Assembly (NCBI RefSeq): GCF_014639155.1
Contig: NZ_BMFT01000002.1
Coordinates: 1 to 64,000 of the forward strand
Source of the DNA: Paenibacillus segetis
GTDB taxonomy: Bacteria > Bacillota > Bacilli > Paenibacillales > Paenibacillaceae
Reading direction: 5' to 3'
DNA: 64,000 nt
In this document: positions 37,581 to 47,366 of the stretch, piece after piece
How positions within the stretch are numbered: the stretch's first letter is position 1
Layout: each line of letters begins with the position of its first letter
The notes under the pieces: model-generated
Databases searched by the model: none
What the model was told of the DNA's origin: nothing
The model's input: only the letters and a program-made list of their open reading frames with translations
Made by a program: the position numbers and the translations under genes

Positions 37581-38543
37581 ATGAAGCAGTATATCATTCG
37601 ACGGCTGTTGCAGATGATTCCTACGCTAATCGGCATTTCTATCATAATTTTTGCCATACAAGCGATGGTACCAGGGGATTATATTACAGCACGGGCGAAT
37701 CCGAATATGACCATTGAAAAGCAAGAACAGCTTAGAGCCATATACGGACTGGACAAGCCAGACTATCAACGTTATTTCATATGGGCAGGAAACATGATTC
37801 AGGGTAACTTCGGGGATTCTTTACAGCACAAACAACCTGTCACATCCGTTATTAACAATTTCGTGTGGAATTCATTTATTATCGGTGTTTTCTCTTTGAT
37901 CCTAAGTTGGTCAATTGCGATAATTACCGGTATATTTTCGGCCAAATTTCAATATTCTTTGTTTGATAAAATAATTACACTATTAGTATTTGTATGTATG
38001 TCATTACCTTCCTTTTTTATTGGACTATTACTAATCAAGTTACTTGCATTGGATTTAAAATTGTTCCCGGTTGGTGGAATGACAACAGCGGGGTTAAATG
38101 CTAGTGGATGGGCCTATATAAAAGATGTAATTAATCATGCATTCTTACCTACTATGGTACTGACCATGTTGTCTACCGGTAGCTTAACGCGTTACTTCCG
38201 TACCAGTATGCTTGAAGTTATCAGGCAGGATTATATTCGGACTGCCCGGGCAAAGGGTCTTAAAGAACGAACAGTCATTTTTAAACATGCATTTCGGAAT
38301 GCGATGATTCCTGCAATCACTCTACTTGGGTTTGAACTGCCTGCTCTATTCGGTGGAGCTATGATTATGGAGCAAATATTTGTTTGGCCTGGTATTGGTC
38401 ATGTGTACCTTAGTTCGATTAACATGAGAGATTATCCCTTTATGTTAGGGTTTACTATCTTTCTAGCTATGCTGACCTTAGTGGGTAATTTGCTCGCCGA
38501 CGTGCTCTATGGAATTGCAGACCCCAGAATTCGTTTAAAGTAG
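37581..38543 (+). CDS. Peptide ABC transporter permease, OppB/DppB type
   Basis: A 320-residue permease with about six membrane helices and the OppB-type N-terminus MKQYIIRRLLQMIPTLIGIS. The coupling-helix EAA-like motif (RTARAKGLKERTVIFKHAFR) contacts the ATPases, and the end is NLLADVLYGIADPRIRLK. The 66-bp gap after the binding-protein gene contains a GCTCAGCTC-AT-AGAGCTGGGC hairpin that may trim read-through, which could leave the binding protein in excess. Confidence 0.93.
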   Translation: MKQYIIRRLLQMIPTLIGISIIIFAIQAMVPGDYITARANPNMTIEKQEQLRAIYGLDKPDYQRYFIWAGNMIQGNFGDSLQHKQPVTSVINNFVWNSFIIGVFSLILSWSIAIITGIFSAKFQYSLFDKIITLLVFVCMSLPSFFIGLLLIKLLALDLKLFPVGGMTTAGLNASGWAYIKDVINHAFLPTMVLTMLSTGSLTRYFRTSMLEVIRQDYIRTARAKGLKERTVIFKHAFRNAMIPAITLLGFELPALFGGAMIMEQIFVWPGIGHVYLSSINMRDYPFMLGFTIFLAMLTLVGNLLADVLYGIADPRIRLK

Positions 38544-38555
38544 GAGGAGATTGCG

Positions 38556-39482
38556 TTGTCTGCTGATGTTATGCCAATAACAAAGAATACAAATTCCCCG
38601 GCCAAAGCTCCAGATTCACTATGGAAGACGGCATGGCGCCGTTTTACCCGGAATCGGCTCGCGGTAATCGGATTTATATTGATCGTATTTATGTTTTTAT
38701 TTTGTTTTATAGGTCCTTATTTCTCACCATATAATCTTTATGATTATAATTCGAAGCTTAAGAACTTACCACCTAGTTCAACTTATTGGTTGGGTACAGA
38801 TAAGCTTGGACGTGACATGTTACTTCGCATCATGCTCGCTGGTCGGATTTCCCTAATGGTTGGGCTTGTTGCAACGGCAATAGCCGTTGTGATTGGCGCT
38901 ACATTGGGTGCATTGGCCGGATTTTATGGAAAATGGGTAGATACGATTATTATGCGTATTGCCGATGTCTTTATGGCTCTTCCATCGCTACCGATCTTGA
39001 TTATTCTAGGAGCTGTCCTATCGGATCTGAAGGTTAATCCGAAGTTTAGAATATATTACCTGATGGTAATTATTGGTGTGTTATTTTGGACAACTCTCGC
39101 ACGGCTTGTACGGGGACAAATTCTGACGCTGCGTGAGCAAGAGTTTATGCAAGCAACCGAAGCGCTGGGTTTAAAGGACAAACGAAAGATTTTCCGTCAT
39201 TTACTCCCAAATACGATTCCTGTCATTATCGTTACTGCAACGCTTAGTGTAGCTAGTGCGATTCTACAAGAGTCAGCACTAAGCTTCCTAGGATTAGGTG
39301 TTGTACCACCAACCCCATCTTGGGGGAACATGATCTCGGCGGCAAACAATTTGATTGATTTCCGTAAGAGACCATGGTTATGGATTCCACCAGGTACATG
39401 TATTCTAATCACAACCGTGGCGATTAATCTAATTGGTGATGGACTGCGTGACGCACTGGATCCAAAAATGAAGAAATTGTAA
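38556..39482 (+). CDS. Peptide ABC transporter permease, OppC/DppC type
   Basis: A 308-residue second permease. The OppC N-terminal domain is SLWKTAWRRFTRNRLAVIGF, then STYWLGTDKLGRDMLLRIML, and the EAA-like loop is ATEALGLKDKRKIFRHLLPN. The C-terminus INLIGDGLRDALDPKMKKL is the family's usual ending. TTG start behind AGGAGG, 12 bp after the first permease gene. Confidence 0.93.
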   Translation: MSADVMPITKNTNSPAKAPDSLWKTAWRRFTRNRLAVIGFILIVFMFLFCFIGPYFSPYNLYDYNSKLKNLPPSSTYWLGTDKLGRDMLLRIMLAGRISLMVGLVATAIAVVIGATLGALAGFYGKWVDTIIMRIADVFMALPSLPILIILGAVLSDLKVNPKFRIYYLMVIIGVLFWTTLARLVRGQILTLREQEFMQATEALGLKDKRKIFRHLLPNTIPVIIVTATLSVASAILQESALSFLGLGVVPPTPSWGNMISAANNLIDFRKRPWLWIPPGTCILITTVAINLIGDGLRDALDPKMKKL

Positions 39483-39583
39483 TACAAGTATACAGGTGAT
39501 GAATGCAAGCAGCGGGAGCTGCTGCCTTGAACAACGTCGGTTGCCCTAAGCGCAGCCGATATCTTCAAGATGGGAGATGCAAT

Positions 39584-40573
39584 ATGGCAAAAGATTTAGT
39601 AGAGTTCCGTAATTTGGAGACTCATTTTAAGACAAGTTCAGGTATCGTAAAAGCCGTGGATAATGTAAGCTTTACGATCCGTGAAGGTGAAACCTTGTGT
39701 GTTGTAGGTGAGTCAGGTTGCGGTAAGAGTGTGACGGCGATGTCACTTATGCGATTGATAGAGTCACCACCTGGGGAAATTGTTGGCGGTGAGATTTTCT
39801 TCGAGGGCAAAGATCTGCTCAAGTTAAATAAAAGAGACATGTCTCGCGTTCGCGGGAATCAGATATCGATGATTTTCCAAGAACCAATGTCTTCACTTAA
39901 TCCAGTATTAAGCATAGGCGAGCAGATTTGCGAGCCTTTGATCCTGCATATGCTGCTTGATCGTAAGGCGGCTAAGAAGCGTGCTATTGAGCTAATCAAT
40001 ATGGTTGGTATTCCACGTGCAGAGAAAATATTTGATTCCTATCCGCATGAGTTGAGTGGTGGGATGCGTCAACGGATTATGATTGCGATTGCCCTTAGCT
40101 GTGATCCAAAGCTGTTGATTGCTGATGAACCAACAACAGCACTTGATGTTACTATTCAGGCACAAATACTGGACTTGATGCGTGATATTAAGAAGAAATT
40201 AAATACATCGATCATGTTGATTACTCATGATTTGGGTGTCGTAGCCGAAATGGCAGATTATGTGGTAGTTATGTATGCCGGTAAAGTCATCGAGGAAGCT
40301 CCGGTGTTGGAATTGTTCCAAAACCCACAACACCCGTATACCAAAGGGTTACTCAAGGCGAAGCCGATTATTAATCAGAAGCAAGAACGGCTTTATTCAA
40401 TACCAGGTCAAGTTCCCAACCCAATTGATCTTGAGGATAATTGTCATTTCCATGATCGTTGTGAATTTTGCATGGATATTTGTAGAGAGAAGCAACCACC
40501 GTTTAAGACGCATGGGAACGACACCCATAAATCAGCCTGCTGGTTATATGAGAAAGAGGGGGAAGTACTTTGA
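39584..40573 (+). CDS. Peptide ABC transporter ATP-binding protein, OppD/DppD type
   Basis: A 329-residue ATPase. Walker [19 protein letters not shown]-loop [12 protein letters not shown]; signature [15 protein letters not shown]; Walker [13 protein letters not shown]. The C-terminal oligopeptide domain has the Cys cluster [11 protein letters not shown], which in relatives binds an iron-sulfur cluster. The start [10 protein letters not shown] is chosen with GGGAGA upstream; an open frame of 27 extra codons has atypical composition. It overlaps the next ATPase gene by four bases. Confidence 0.93.
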   Translation: MAKDLVEFRNLETHFKTSSGIVKAVDNVSFTIREGETLCVVGESGCGKSVTAMSLMRLIESPPGEIVGGEIFFEGKDLLKLNKRDMSRVRGNQISMIFQEPMSSLNPVLSIGEQICEPLILHMLLDRKAAKKRAIELINMVGIPRAEKIFDSYPHELSGGMRQRIMIAIALSCDPKLLIADEPTTALDVTIQAQILDLMRDIKKKLNTSIMLITHDLGVVAEMADYVVVMYAGKVIEEAPVLELFQNPQHPYTKGLLKAKPIINQKQERLYSIPGQVPNPIDLEDNCHFHDRCEFCMDICREKQPPFKTHGNDTHKSACWLYEKEGEVL

Positions 40574-41544
40574 GTGAAGTCTTAATGCAAGTAGACAATC
40601 TAAAGAAATACTTTCCGATTACTGGTGGAGTTTTTCAGCGTACGGTTGGTCATGTTAAAGCGGTTGATGATGTCTCTTTCAGTATTAAAAAGGGTGAATC
40701 CTTTGGTCTAGTAGGTGAATCCGGTTGTGGGAAAAGTACGATCGGTCGTACCATCCTACGGCTACATGAGAAGACTTCTGGAAATGTCCTATTTCAAGGT
40801 AGAGATCTATATAAGCTACCAAAAGAAGAGCTACGTCGACTACGTCCGAAGTTGCAAATCGTATTTCAGGATCCTTTCAGCTCACTGAATCCTCGGATTA
40901 AAGTGGGCCGGGCGATTGGTGAAGCTTTGTTTGATCATGGGATCACCAATCCAAAGGAAGTCCGCGAACGCGTACTAGAGACGATGAATATTTGTGGTCT
41001 TGCAAGCTATCAATATGACCGGTTTCCACATGAGTTCTCTGGTGGACAACGGCAACGGATCGGGATTGCTCGCGCACTTATTATGAATCCAGAGTTTATC
41101 GTAGCAGATGAGCCAGTATCCGCACTTGATGTATCAATTCAAGCTCAGATCATTAACCTGCTTAGTGATTTGCAACGCGATAAGCAACTAACGTATTTGT
41201 TCATATCTCATGATTTGAGTGTAGTGGAACATCTTTGTGACCGTGTTGGTGTTATGTACCTTGGTTCTATGGTAGAGATGACGAGCAAAGAAGAGTTGTT
41301 CCGTAATCCGCTACATCCGTATACTAAGGCTCTAATGTCGGCCATTCCTGTACCTGATCCAACATTGAAGCGTGATCGTATTGTTCTACAGGGTGATATA
41401 CCAAGTCCGGCAAACCCACCATCAGGATGTAAGTTTCATACACGTTGTCCTATGGCATCGGATATTTGTAAACAGCAAATACCAGAATACCGTAATGTAG
41501 GTACTGCAGATAATGAACACCTAGTTTCTTGTCATTTTGTATAA
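40570..41544 (+). CDS. Peptide ABC transporter ATP-binding protein, OppF/DppF type
   Basis: A 324-residue ATPase, TTG start overlapping the previous stop. Walker [21 protein letters not shown]-loop VFQDPFSSLNPR; signature FSGGQRQRIGIARAL; Walker B IVADEPVSALD. The C-terminal GCKFHTRCPMASDICKQQ Cys cluster is typical of OppF. Completes the transporter; the operon closes with a strong terminator. Confidence 0.93.
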   Translation: MSEVLMQVDNLKKYFPITGGVFQRTVGHVKAVDDVSFSIKKGESFGLVGESGCGKSTIGRTILRLHEKTSGNVLFQGRDLYKLPKEELRRLRPKLQIVFQDPFSSLNPRIKVGRAIGEALFDHGITNPKEVRERVLETMNICGLASYQYDRFPHEFSGGQRQRIGIARALIMNPEFIVADEPVSALDVSIQAQIINLLSDLQRDKQLTYLFISHDLSVVEHLCDRVGVMYLGSMVEMTSKEELFRNPLHPYTKALMSAIPVPDPTLKRDRIVLQGDIPSPANPPSGCKFHTRCPMASDICKQQIPEYRNVGTADNEHLVSCHFV

Positions 41545-41560
41545 AAAGGAAAGTTCAGAG

Positions 41561-41595
41561 AAACCGCTAGGGAATCATTTCCTAGCGGTTTTCTA
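41561..41595 (+). terminator. Terminator of the peptide transporter operon
   Basis: An 11-bp stem AAACCGCTAGG with CCTAGCGGTTT and a 9-nt loop, then TTCTATTTTA. Confidence 0.92.
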
Positions 41596-41736
41596 TTTTA
41601 CCGTCTTTCTTCCGAATGATAGTTAGTGCCAAGGATTTTGACCCCTATCGACTGAAAATAATGGATAGTTTGAGTGATTCTCACTCCTATTTTTCACATA
41701 GTTCTCATAGTTTTGACCCTGATAGTAGAGCAATAT

Positions 41737-41766
41737 TTGTATCGAAATTACCCCATGTGGTATAGT
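41737..41766 (+). promoter_or_regulatory. LCP gene promoter (candidate)
   Basis: TTGTAT (41737-41742), an 18-bp spacer and TATAGT (41761-41766), about 150 nt before the gene. It lies in the 373-bp gap after the transporter terminator, which holds nothing else identified apart from an approximate direct repeat of TTTTGACCC (about 41637 and 41711). Confidence 0.4.
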
Positions 41767-41918
41767 ACGAAACGGAAGGGTTATTTTGATTACTTCTATT
41801 TTTTATTACTATTTTGTAGTTTCTATATGGAGACTAGCGATTACAATTAATAGAAGAAGCGTTGAGTTATAACAACAGGATCGACATCATTTAATCAATA
41901 AAATGGAGGCAGACGATA

Positions 41919-42971
41919 TTGGAAAGAAGATCACGAGTTAAAAATAAACCCAGTGATAAACAAAATAAAGATAAAAAGCGCAGGAATAAAGGGAAAATTG
42001 CTCTGATTTCGTTGGTAGTCTTGATCCTAGTCGGGGTAGGAGGATATGTATTCCGTAAACCATTAGCGGTTATGGCTTTTGATATGTTCCTTTCCGGTCA
42101 AGTAGAAAAGAAATTAGATAAGTCTTATGCTCCTTTAGAAGGTGAGGTTGCTAAACCAGTAGCCGTTGTTAAGGAAGAGCAGTTGAACCCGTTTAGTATA
42201 CTTCTACTAGGAATAGATCAGCGAGATAATGAACCAGCTCGTTCAGATACGATGATTTATTCGATTGTACGCCCTAAGGATTCCAAGGTACTACTTATTT
42301 CTATCCCACGGGACACGTATACTGAGATTGTTGGGAAGGATAAACAGGATAAGATTAATCATGCTTACGCCTTTGGCGGTGAGAAGATGGCTAAGGATAC
42401 CGTGAGGAACTTTATTGGATATGATCTGGATTATTATGCAGCAATTAATTTCGAAGGTCTGCGTGAAGTCGTGGATGCGCTAGGTGGTATTGAGCTTCCT
42501 ATTACTAAAGATATCGTGAATAAAGAGAAAGATCATGAGAAGTTCACGATCAAAGCGGGTAAACCATTATATGATGGTCAAGAGGCTCTGAACTATGTTC
42601 GATATCGTGAGGATAGCGGTGTTAACCGGACGATACGACATCAGATATTTCTAAACGCAATGGTTGATCGGATGTTGAAGCTGGATCAAGTCATGAAAAT
42701 ACCAGACTTGATGGATATGCTCGGGGAAAATTTTAAGACAGATATGACTCCAAGCTCTATTATTGCTCTAGCGAAGCAAATATTGCTTGGCGATCGTCCA
42801 GAAATTAGTGGGTTCACGATTGTTGGCGAAGGTAAGCGAATGAATGGTGTTTACTATGATATTGCAAATGAAGAAGATGTAGCGTTTGCCAAAGAGATGA
42901 TCGAGAACTGGTCTAACCCGGATACGAAGCCGGAAGAATTGTTGAAACCTGAATCACGGCCGCAAGAGTAA
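41919..42971 (+). CDS. LytR-CpsA-Psr (LCP) family cell-wall polymer ligase
   Basis: A 350-residue membrane-anchored protein: a very basic cytoplasmic N-terminus, a membrane segment (IALISLVVLILVGVGGYVF, about 28-46) and an extracellular LCP domain. Conserved text: ILLLGIDQRDNEPARSDTM, LLISIPRDTYT, INHAYAFGG and the catalytic-region RYREDSGVNRTIRHQ. The family attaches teichoic acids or other glycopolymers to peptidoglycan from lipid-linked precursors; which polymer is unknown. TTG start behind GGAGG. Confidence 0.92.
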   Translation: MERRSRVKNKPSDKQNKDKKRRNKGKIALISLVVLILVGVGGYVFRKPLAVMAFDMFLSGQVEKKLDKSYAPLEGEVAKPVAVVKEEQLNPFSILLLGIDQRDNEPARSDTMIYSIVRPKDSKVLLISIPRDTYTEIVGKDKQDKINHAYAFGGEKMAKDTVRNFIGYDLDYYAAINFEGLREVVDALGGIELPITKDIVNKEKDHEKFTIKAGKPLYDGQEALNYVRYREDSGVNRTIRHQIFLNAMVDRMLKLDQVMKIPDLMDMLGENFKTDMTPSSIIALAKQILLGDRPEISGFTIVGEGKRMNGVYYDIANEEDVAFAKEMIENWSNPDTKPEELLKPESRPQE

Positions 42972-43047
42972 GAATGAGTGACACGAAGTAATCATAATTT
43001 AACTTATAGAGATTTTTATAAAGAGCGATTTAGCTCAGCAAGTCCTT

Positions 43048-43071
43048 CGGCAGTCCGGTTTCCGGCTGCCG
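43048..43071 (+). terminator. Hairpin after the LCP gene
   Basis: CGGCAG-T-CCGG-TTT-CCGG-CTGCCG, a stable stem with one bulge, preceded by GAGCGATTTAGCTC. No T-run, so termination is uncertain. Confidence 0.45.
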
Positions 43072-43155
43072 ATTTGTCGCGAATGATGGAACAGTTTCTG
43101 TTTTGAAACGTTATAAATAGGGGAGTCTGAAACGAGTAAGGGAGGATTTTTTCTT

Positions 43156-43581
43156 ATGAATATTGCGTTCTTTTTATTGCCGAAGAATGATGTTGTTGCT
43201 GTAACACTGGACTACACTTTGCGGCAAACGCTGGAGCGAATGGAGTATCACAGGTATACTGCTGTTCCGATTATTGGTAAGGATGGAGTATATGTGGGTA
43301 CTGTGACAGAGGGTGACCTTCTTTGGTATATGAAAAATTCGGGCGGGAAGGTTACTTTTGAGAACGCTTCAAAATTTCTACTCAAGGATGTCCCATTAAA
43401 AATGCATATCAAACCCGTATCGATTGACGAGGATATGGAAGGATTAATTAATCTGGCGAAGGTTCAGAACTTTGTTCCGGTTGTTGATGATATCGGGCGA
43501 TTCATCGGAATTGTTCGGCGCAGCCAAATTATTGAATATTGCGAGAAATTTGTTACTCGGGACATCCAAGCCAAAAATTGA
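43156..43581 (+). CDS. CBS domain-pair protein
   Basis: A 141-residue protein made of two CBS motifs: AVTLDYTLRQTLERMEYHRY with TAVPIIGKDGVYVGTVTEGD (about 17-57), and a second repeat with VQNFVPVVDDIGRFIGIVRR near the C-terminus. CBS pairs bind adenine nucleotides; some small Firmicute ones sense cyclic di-AMP. It lies a little upstream of gdpP, which degrades cyclic di-AMP, but no direct link can be shown. Confidence 0.85.
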   Translation: MNIAFFLLPKNDVVAVTLDYTLRQTLERMEYHRYTAVPIIGKDGVYVGTVTEGDLLWYMKNSGGKVTFENASKFLLKDVPLKMHIKPVSIDEDMEGLINLAKVQNFVPVVDDIGRFIGIVRRSQIIEYCEKFVTRDIQAKN

Positions 43582-43628
43582 AGCCACAGGTCAAGGTGGT
43601 TGCTTCTCTAAGAGTAATTGCTTTATGC

Positions 43629-43634
43629 TATAAT
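43629..43634 (+). promoter_or_regulatory. Extended -10 promoter before the MazG-like gene
   Basis: TGC-TATAAT (43626-43634). The expected -35 position is poor, as is common with extended -10 elements. A hairpin (GAAGCCAC...GTGG-GCTTC, 43580-43607) that may end the CBS transcript lies just upstream. Confidence 0.45.
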
Positions 43635-43667
43635 GAAGTGAATGACTTTACCTAGGAGGGTGGAAAG

Positions 43668-43979
43668 CTGTCTGCCATGCACAAAGAAATGGATGTGGCC
43701 AAACGCGCCAAAGTGATTGAATGGCTCAAAACGGAAGTAGTCGATCACGTAGCCCGTTTATTCAAAGCATTGTGGGAAGGCAGCACGACACGGGTAAGTG
43801 ACAGCCTCGCGAGTCTGATTGTCAGCAGTTATATTCTGGGACGTAGACTTGGAGTATCCTATCGGGATTTAGACGATACCATCATGGATAAATTAAAGAA
43901 GCATAAACAAGAAGGACACCAATTAGAGGATTGGTATCAGGATATCTCCACACTTGAAGATCATTTGCGTAAGAGGTGA
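43668..43979 (+). CDS. MazG-like family protein
   Basis: About 100-103 residues. Core text: EWLKTEVVDHVARLFKALWE, LASLIVSSYILGRRLGVSY and DDTIMDKLKKHKQEGHQLED, matching the MazG-like family (related to nucleotide pyrophosphohydrolases but without the full set of metal-binding Glu). The start is uncertain: ATG 43677 lies 17 nt from a perfect AGGAGG (43654-43659), whereas an in-frame CTG at 43668 sits at the ideal 8-nt spacing, so CTG initiation is suggested. Linked to yybS and gdpP downstream. Confidence 0.78.
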   Translation: MSAMHKEMDVAKRAKVIEWLKTEVVDHVARLFKALWEGSTTRVSDSLASLIVSSYILGRRLGVSYRDLDDTIMDKLKKHKQEGHQLEDWYQDISTLEDHLRKR

Positions 43980-43986
43980 AACGATT

Positions 43987-44931
43987 TTGAAATCACACTG
44001 GACATCGATTGCATGGAGCGCGGTCTATCTGTTGCTGCTGTTATCACTTTTAACTCCGCTGACGGTCATTACAGCTTTTTTTCTCGTCATTCCGGGAATA
44101 ATTCTCTATACGACGCTACCGCGTAAGAGGTTTGTTGTACATGTTGCGGCTGTATGGATTATTGTTGCTGTAATTGGAACGTTAGTATGGAGCTATTTAA
44201 TAGGAGCCGTATTATTGTTACAAGCCCTTTATTTCTTGATTCCTTCTTTGGTAATGGGTCACTTATACAAGAAACGGGCTTCTGCTGTTAAAATCGTAAT
44301 ATCTGGAGCGGGAGTTATTCTGCTTGAATTTTTGCTTATTCTGATGATAGGTACGCTGTTCCTTGATTTTAATCTGGCAGCTTCTATTGAGGATATCATG
44401 AATAATGCTATGGCTCCGCTACAAAATGTAACGGACCCGTCTCTAACTGGTGGCATCGCCTGGTCTCCTGAGATGACAGAGCAATTCTCGTCTTATACGG
44501 TGAGATTTATTCCATTTACGTTAATCTTATGTTCGTTGTTAATTTCTACGGTAAGTCATGCTATCGTCAGACCTACACTTGGAAGTATGGGACATGTGGT
44601 GTCTAAGCTACCAGCGCTTCGAGATTGGAGATTACCAAGGTCGCTTATTTGGTACTATCTGATCGCTACAATCTTAGCTATGTTTGCCGGGTCTGCAGCA
44701 AATGAAGGATTCTTAGGTATGATTCTGGATAATTTAATTCCGCTGCTGCAAGCTTTCTTTATAATTCAGACAGCCAGTTTTATCTTCTTTGTGGCCTATC
44801 ACAAAAAATGGAATCCAATACTTGCGGTGTTAGGTGTTATATTGTTGTTGTTCATCCCGGGGTTGTGGCTATTGGGGCTATTGGATATTGCATTTCCGCT
44901 ACGTGAGATGATTACTAGATCAAGACGATAG
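43987..44931 (+). CDS. yybS: YybS family (DUF2232) integral membrane protein
   Basis: A 314-residue protein with about eight hydrophobic segments and no soluble domain; starts at TTG 43987 behind GAGGTG. Text such as LTPLTVITAFFLVIPGIILY and NLIPLLQAFFIIQTASFIFF fits DUF2232/YybS, the gene that precedes gdpP in Bacillus. The fold resembles substrate-binding components of ECF transporters, but function is unknown. 11 bp upstream of gdpP. Confidence 0.85.
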   Translation: MKSHWTSIAWSAVYLLLLLSLLTPLTVITAFFLVIPGIILYTTLPRKRFVVHVAAVWIIVAVIGTLVWSYLIGAVLLLQALYFLIPSLVMGHLYKKRASAVKIVISGAGVILLEFLLILMIGTLFLDFNLAASIEDIMNNAMAPLQNVTDPSLTGGIAWSPEMTEQFSSYTVRFIPFTLILCSLLISTVSHAIVRPTLGSMGHVVSKLPALRDWRLPRSLIWYYLIATILAMFAGSAANEGFLGMILDNLIPLLQAFFIIQTASFIFFVAYHKKWNPILAVLGVILLLFIPGLWLLGLLDIAFPLREMITRSRR

Positions 44932-44942
44932 GGTGAGAAGGC

Positions 44943-46925
44943 ATGCCTAATTTGTTACAAAAACGTTGGCACGGTTATCAAACCGTGTGGGTGTTTATGC
45001 TTCAACTCCTGCTCATCATTGTCATCTCTTATTATAACTGGGTGCTTGGCTTAATCGGACTATGTTTGGTTATTGGTTTGACGTATGCCATGCTCAGTGC
45101 AGAGCGGCGATTCCGCAAGGAACTGGTCAGGTACGTTACTGACTTGTCCTACCGGATCAAACGTGTGGAAGGTGAAGCGGTTAGTCGTCTACCGTTTGGG
45201 ATTCTGCTCTACAGTGAGGATCGTTCTGTAGAGTGGCATAATCGGTTTGTTGCCGCGATGTTTGATCAAGATTCAGTTGTAGGCAAACCCTTATCCGAAC
45301 TGTTGCCGGTGCTACCGCAATTGTCTAAGGATAAGAAAGAGGGAAACGCCGGAAGGTCTACGATCGAGATTCCGATTAATCAACGGCACTATGAGTTGAT
45401 GATTGATTCGGCTGAACGCTTGATTTATATTCGCGATACAACAGAGCTGGCCTTACTTCGTGAAAGCTATGAAGACGGGAAAGCTGCGCTAGGTATCGTA
45501 ATGCTGGATAACTTGGATGAAGCAACTCAAGGGATGGATGATCAGCAGCGTACGGCGTTAATTGCTCGTGTCACGACGGCGATTACGGAGTGGGGCAAAC
45601 AGTATCAGCTCTATTTGCGACGGCTGTCCTCGGAGCGAACGTTAATGATACTGAACAAGAAATCGCTCAGCGAATTGGAGCAGAGCCGATTTGTGATTTT
45701 GGATGAGGTCCGCGAGATGACCGCGGACCTCAAGGTGCCGATGACGCTTAGCATCGGCCTAGCCTTTGGGACCGAGAGCTTCAGTGAACTGGGCGAGCTT
45801 GCGCAGTCCAGTCTTGATATGGCTCTCGGGCGGGGTGGTGACCAGGCCGCTGTGAAGGCCGGTCAGCGCTTGTCATTCTATGGCGGCAAGACAGGCGCCA
45901 CAGAGAAGCGGACGCGTGTCCGTGCTCGTGTCATCGCGCATGCGTTGCGCGATTTGATGCAGGAGAGCGATCGCGTGATTATTATGGGCCACCGTATGCC
46001 TGATCTCGATGTGATCGGGGCTTCCATCGGTGTGCTGAAGGCCGCCGATATGTACAAGGTGGAGTCTTATATTGTTCTTGATGGTTCAAATCCGAGCATT
46101 GATCGACTCATGGATCGAATTGAGAAGGAAGAAGCATTATCCCGGAGATTTATCTCACCGGAACAAGCAATGGGGATCATGACCGAGCATACACTGCTCG
46201 TGCTCGTGGACACGCATAAGGCGTCCATGACGATGGAGCCAGAGTTAGTAGAAGAAGCTTCAAGAATCGTGGTCGTTGACCATCATCGCCGTGGTGAGGA
46301 ATTCATCAACGATGCCATGCTCGTATATCTTGAACCGTACGCTTCCTCTACATGTGAGTTAGTGACGGAACTATTGCAATATATCCATGAGAAGGTAGTA
46401 ATTAGCCCGCTCGAAGCAACAACCCTGCTAGCGGGTATCACGGTAGATACGAAGCAATTCGCTCTGCATACCGGCTCGCGGACGTTTGAGGCGGCGGCCT
46501 TTCTACGCCGGGTTGGTGCTGATACGATGATGGTACAACGCTTGTTGAAGGAAGACTTGCAGGAATATATGGCGAAAGCTGATATTATCAAGCATGCTCG
46601 TTTGATTTATGGCAATATTGCGATCGCTGTATCCGAGCCAGGTCATCCTATTCCACAGCTACTGATCGCTCAGGTGGCTGATACATTGTTGAATATGACG
46701 AATGTGCTTGCCTCATTCGTCATTAGCGAACGTCCTGATGGTCTTATCGGCATTAGTGCCCGTTCGCTGGGCAGCATGAATGTGCAAGTCGTCATGGAAC
46801 GACTTGGTGGTGGTGGGCATTTGACGAATGCCGCTGTACAATTAGAAGGAACCCAGGAGGATGCAGAGAAAAGATTAATGCAGGTACTGGATGAAATAGA
46901 GAAGGAAGAGGGGTTATTCGAATGA
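44943..46925 (+). CDS. gdpP: Cyclic-di-AMP phosphodiesterase GdpP
   Basis: Hydrolyses cyclic di-AMP to pApA, controlling potassium and osmotic homeostasis. 660 residues: two N-terminal membrane helices (about 14-50), a PAS-like haem-sensing domain ([19 protein letters not shown]), a degenerate GGDEF domain (about 170-300) and a C-terminal DHH-DHHA1 catalytic part. Metal-binding motifs: [26 protein letters not shown] and the DHHA1 [10 protein letters not shown]. Its stop overlaps rplI by four bases, so coupling is likely. Confidence 0.97.
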   Translation: MPNLLQKRWHGYQTVWVFMLQLLLIIVISYYNWVLGLIGLCLVIGLTYAMLSAERRFRKELVRYVTDLSYRIKRVEGEAVSRLPFGILLYSEDRSVEWHNRFVAAMFDQDSVVGKPLSELLPVLPQLSKDKKEGNAGRSTIEIPINQRHYELMIDSAERLIYIRDTTELALLRESYEDGKAALGIVMLDNLDEATQGMDDQQRTALIARVTTAITEWGKQYQLYLRRLSSERTLMILNKKSLSELEQSRFVILDEVREMTADLKVPMTLSIGLAFGTESFSELGELAQSSLDMALGRGGDQAAVKAGQRLSFYGGKTGATEKRTRVRARVIAHALRDLMQESDRVIIMGHRMPDLDVIGASIGVLKAADMYKVESYIVLDGSNPSIDRLMDRIEKEEALSRRFISPEQAMGIMTEHTLLVLVDTHKASMTMEPELVEEASRIVVVDHHRRGEEFINDAMLVYLEPYASSTCELVTELLQYIHEKVVISPLEATTLLAGITVDTKQFALHTGSRTFEAAAFLRRVGADTMMVQRLLKEDLQEYMAKADIIKHARLIYGNIAIAVSEPGHPIPQLLIAQVADTLLNMTNVLASFVISERPDGLIGISARSLGSMNVQVVMERLGGGGHLTNAAVQLEGTQEDAEKRLMQVLDEIEKEEGLFE

Positions 46926-47365
46926 AGGTAATTTTCTTAAAAGATGTAAAGGGTCAAGGTAAAAAAGGGGAAATTAAGGACGTTTCAGAAGGGTATGCTC
47001 AAAACTTTTTGCTTCCACGTGGACTTGTGTCCATAGCAACAGGCGGTAATGTGAAAACGCTCGAGAATCAAACAGCGGCAGAACAGAAACGTAAGGCGCA
47101 AGAGAAGGAAGACGCGATTGCCCTCGGTAAGAAATTAGAAGAAATGACAATCACCCTGAAAGCCAAGGCCGGTGAAGGTGGACGTCTCTTTGGTGCTATT
47201 ACGAGCAAACAAGTGGCAGAAGCTGTGATCAAGGCTGGCTATAAAATTGATAAACGCAAAATTGAGATGAGTGATTCTATTCGGAGCCTTGGTGTAACGG
47301 AAGTTGCAGTTAAGCTTCATCCTGAAGTAAAGGCAACGATTAAGGTCCAAGTAACGGAGGAATAA
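46922..47365 (+). CDS. rplI: 50S ribosomal protein L9
   Basis: 147 residues: the N-domain [20 protein letters not shown] with [20 protein letters not shown], the long connecting helix ([20 protein letters not shown]) and the C-domain. Normal length. Located between gdpP and the helicase gene, as in Bacillus; one base separates its stop from the helicase start. Confidence 0.97.
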   Translation: MKVIFLKDVKGQGKKGEIKDVSEGYAQNFLLPRGLVSIATGGNVKTLENQTAAEQKRKAQEKEDAIALGKKLEEMTITLKAKAGEGGRLFGAITSKQVAEAVIKAGYKIDKRKIEMSDSIRSLGVTEVAVKLHPEVKATIKVQVTEE

Positions 47366-47366
47366 A

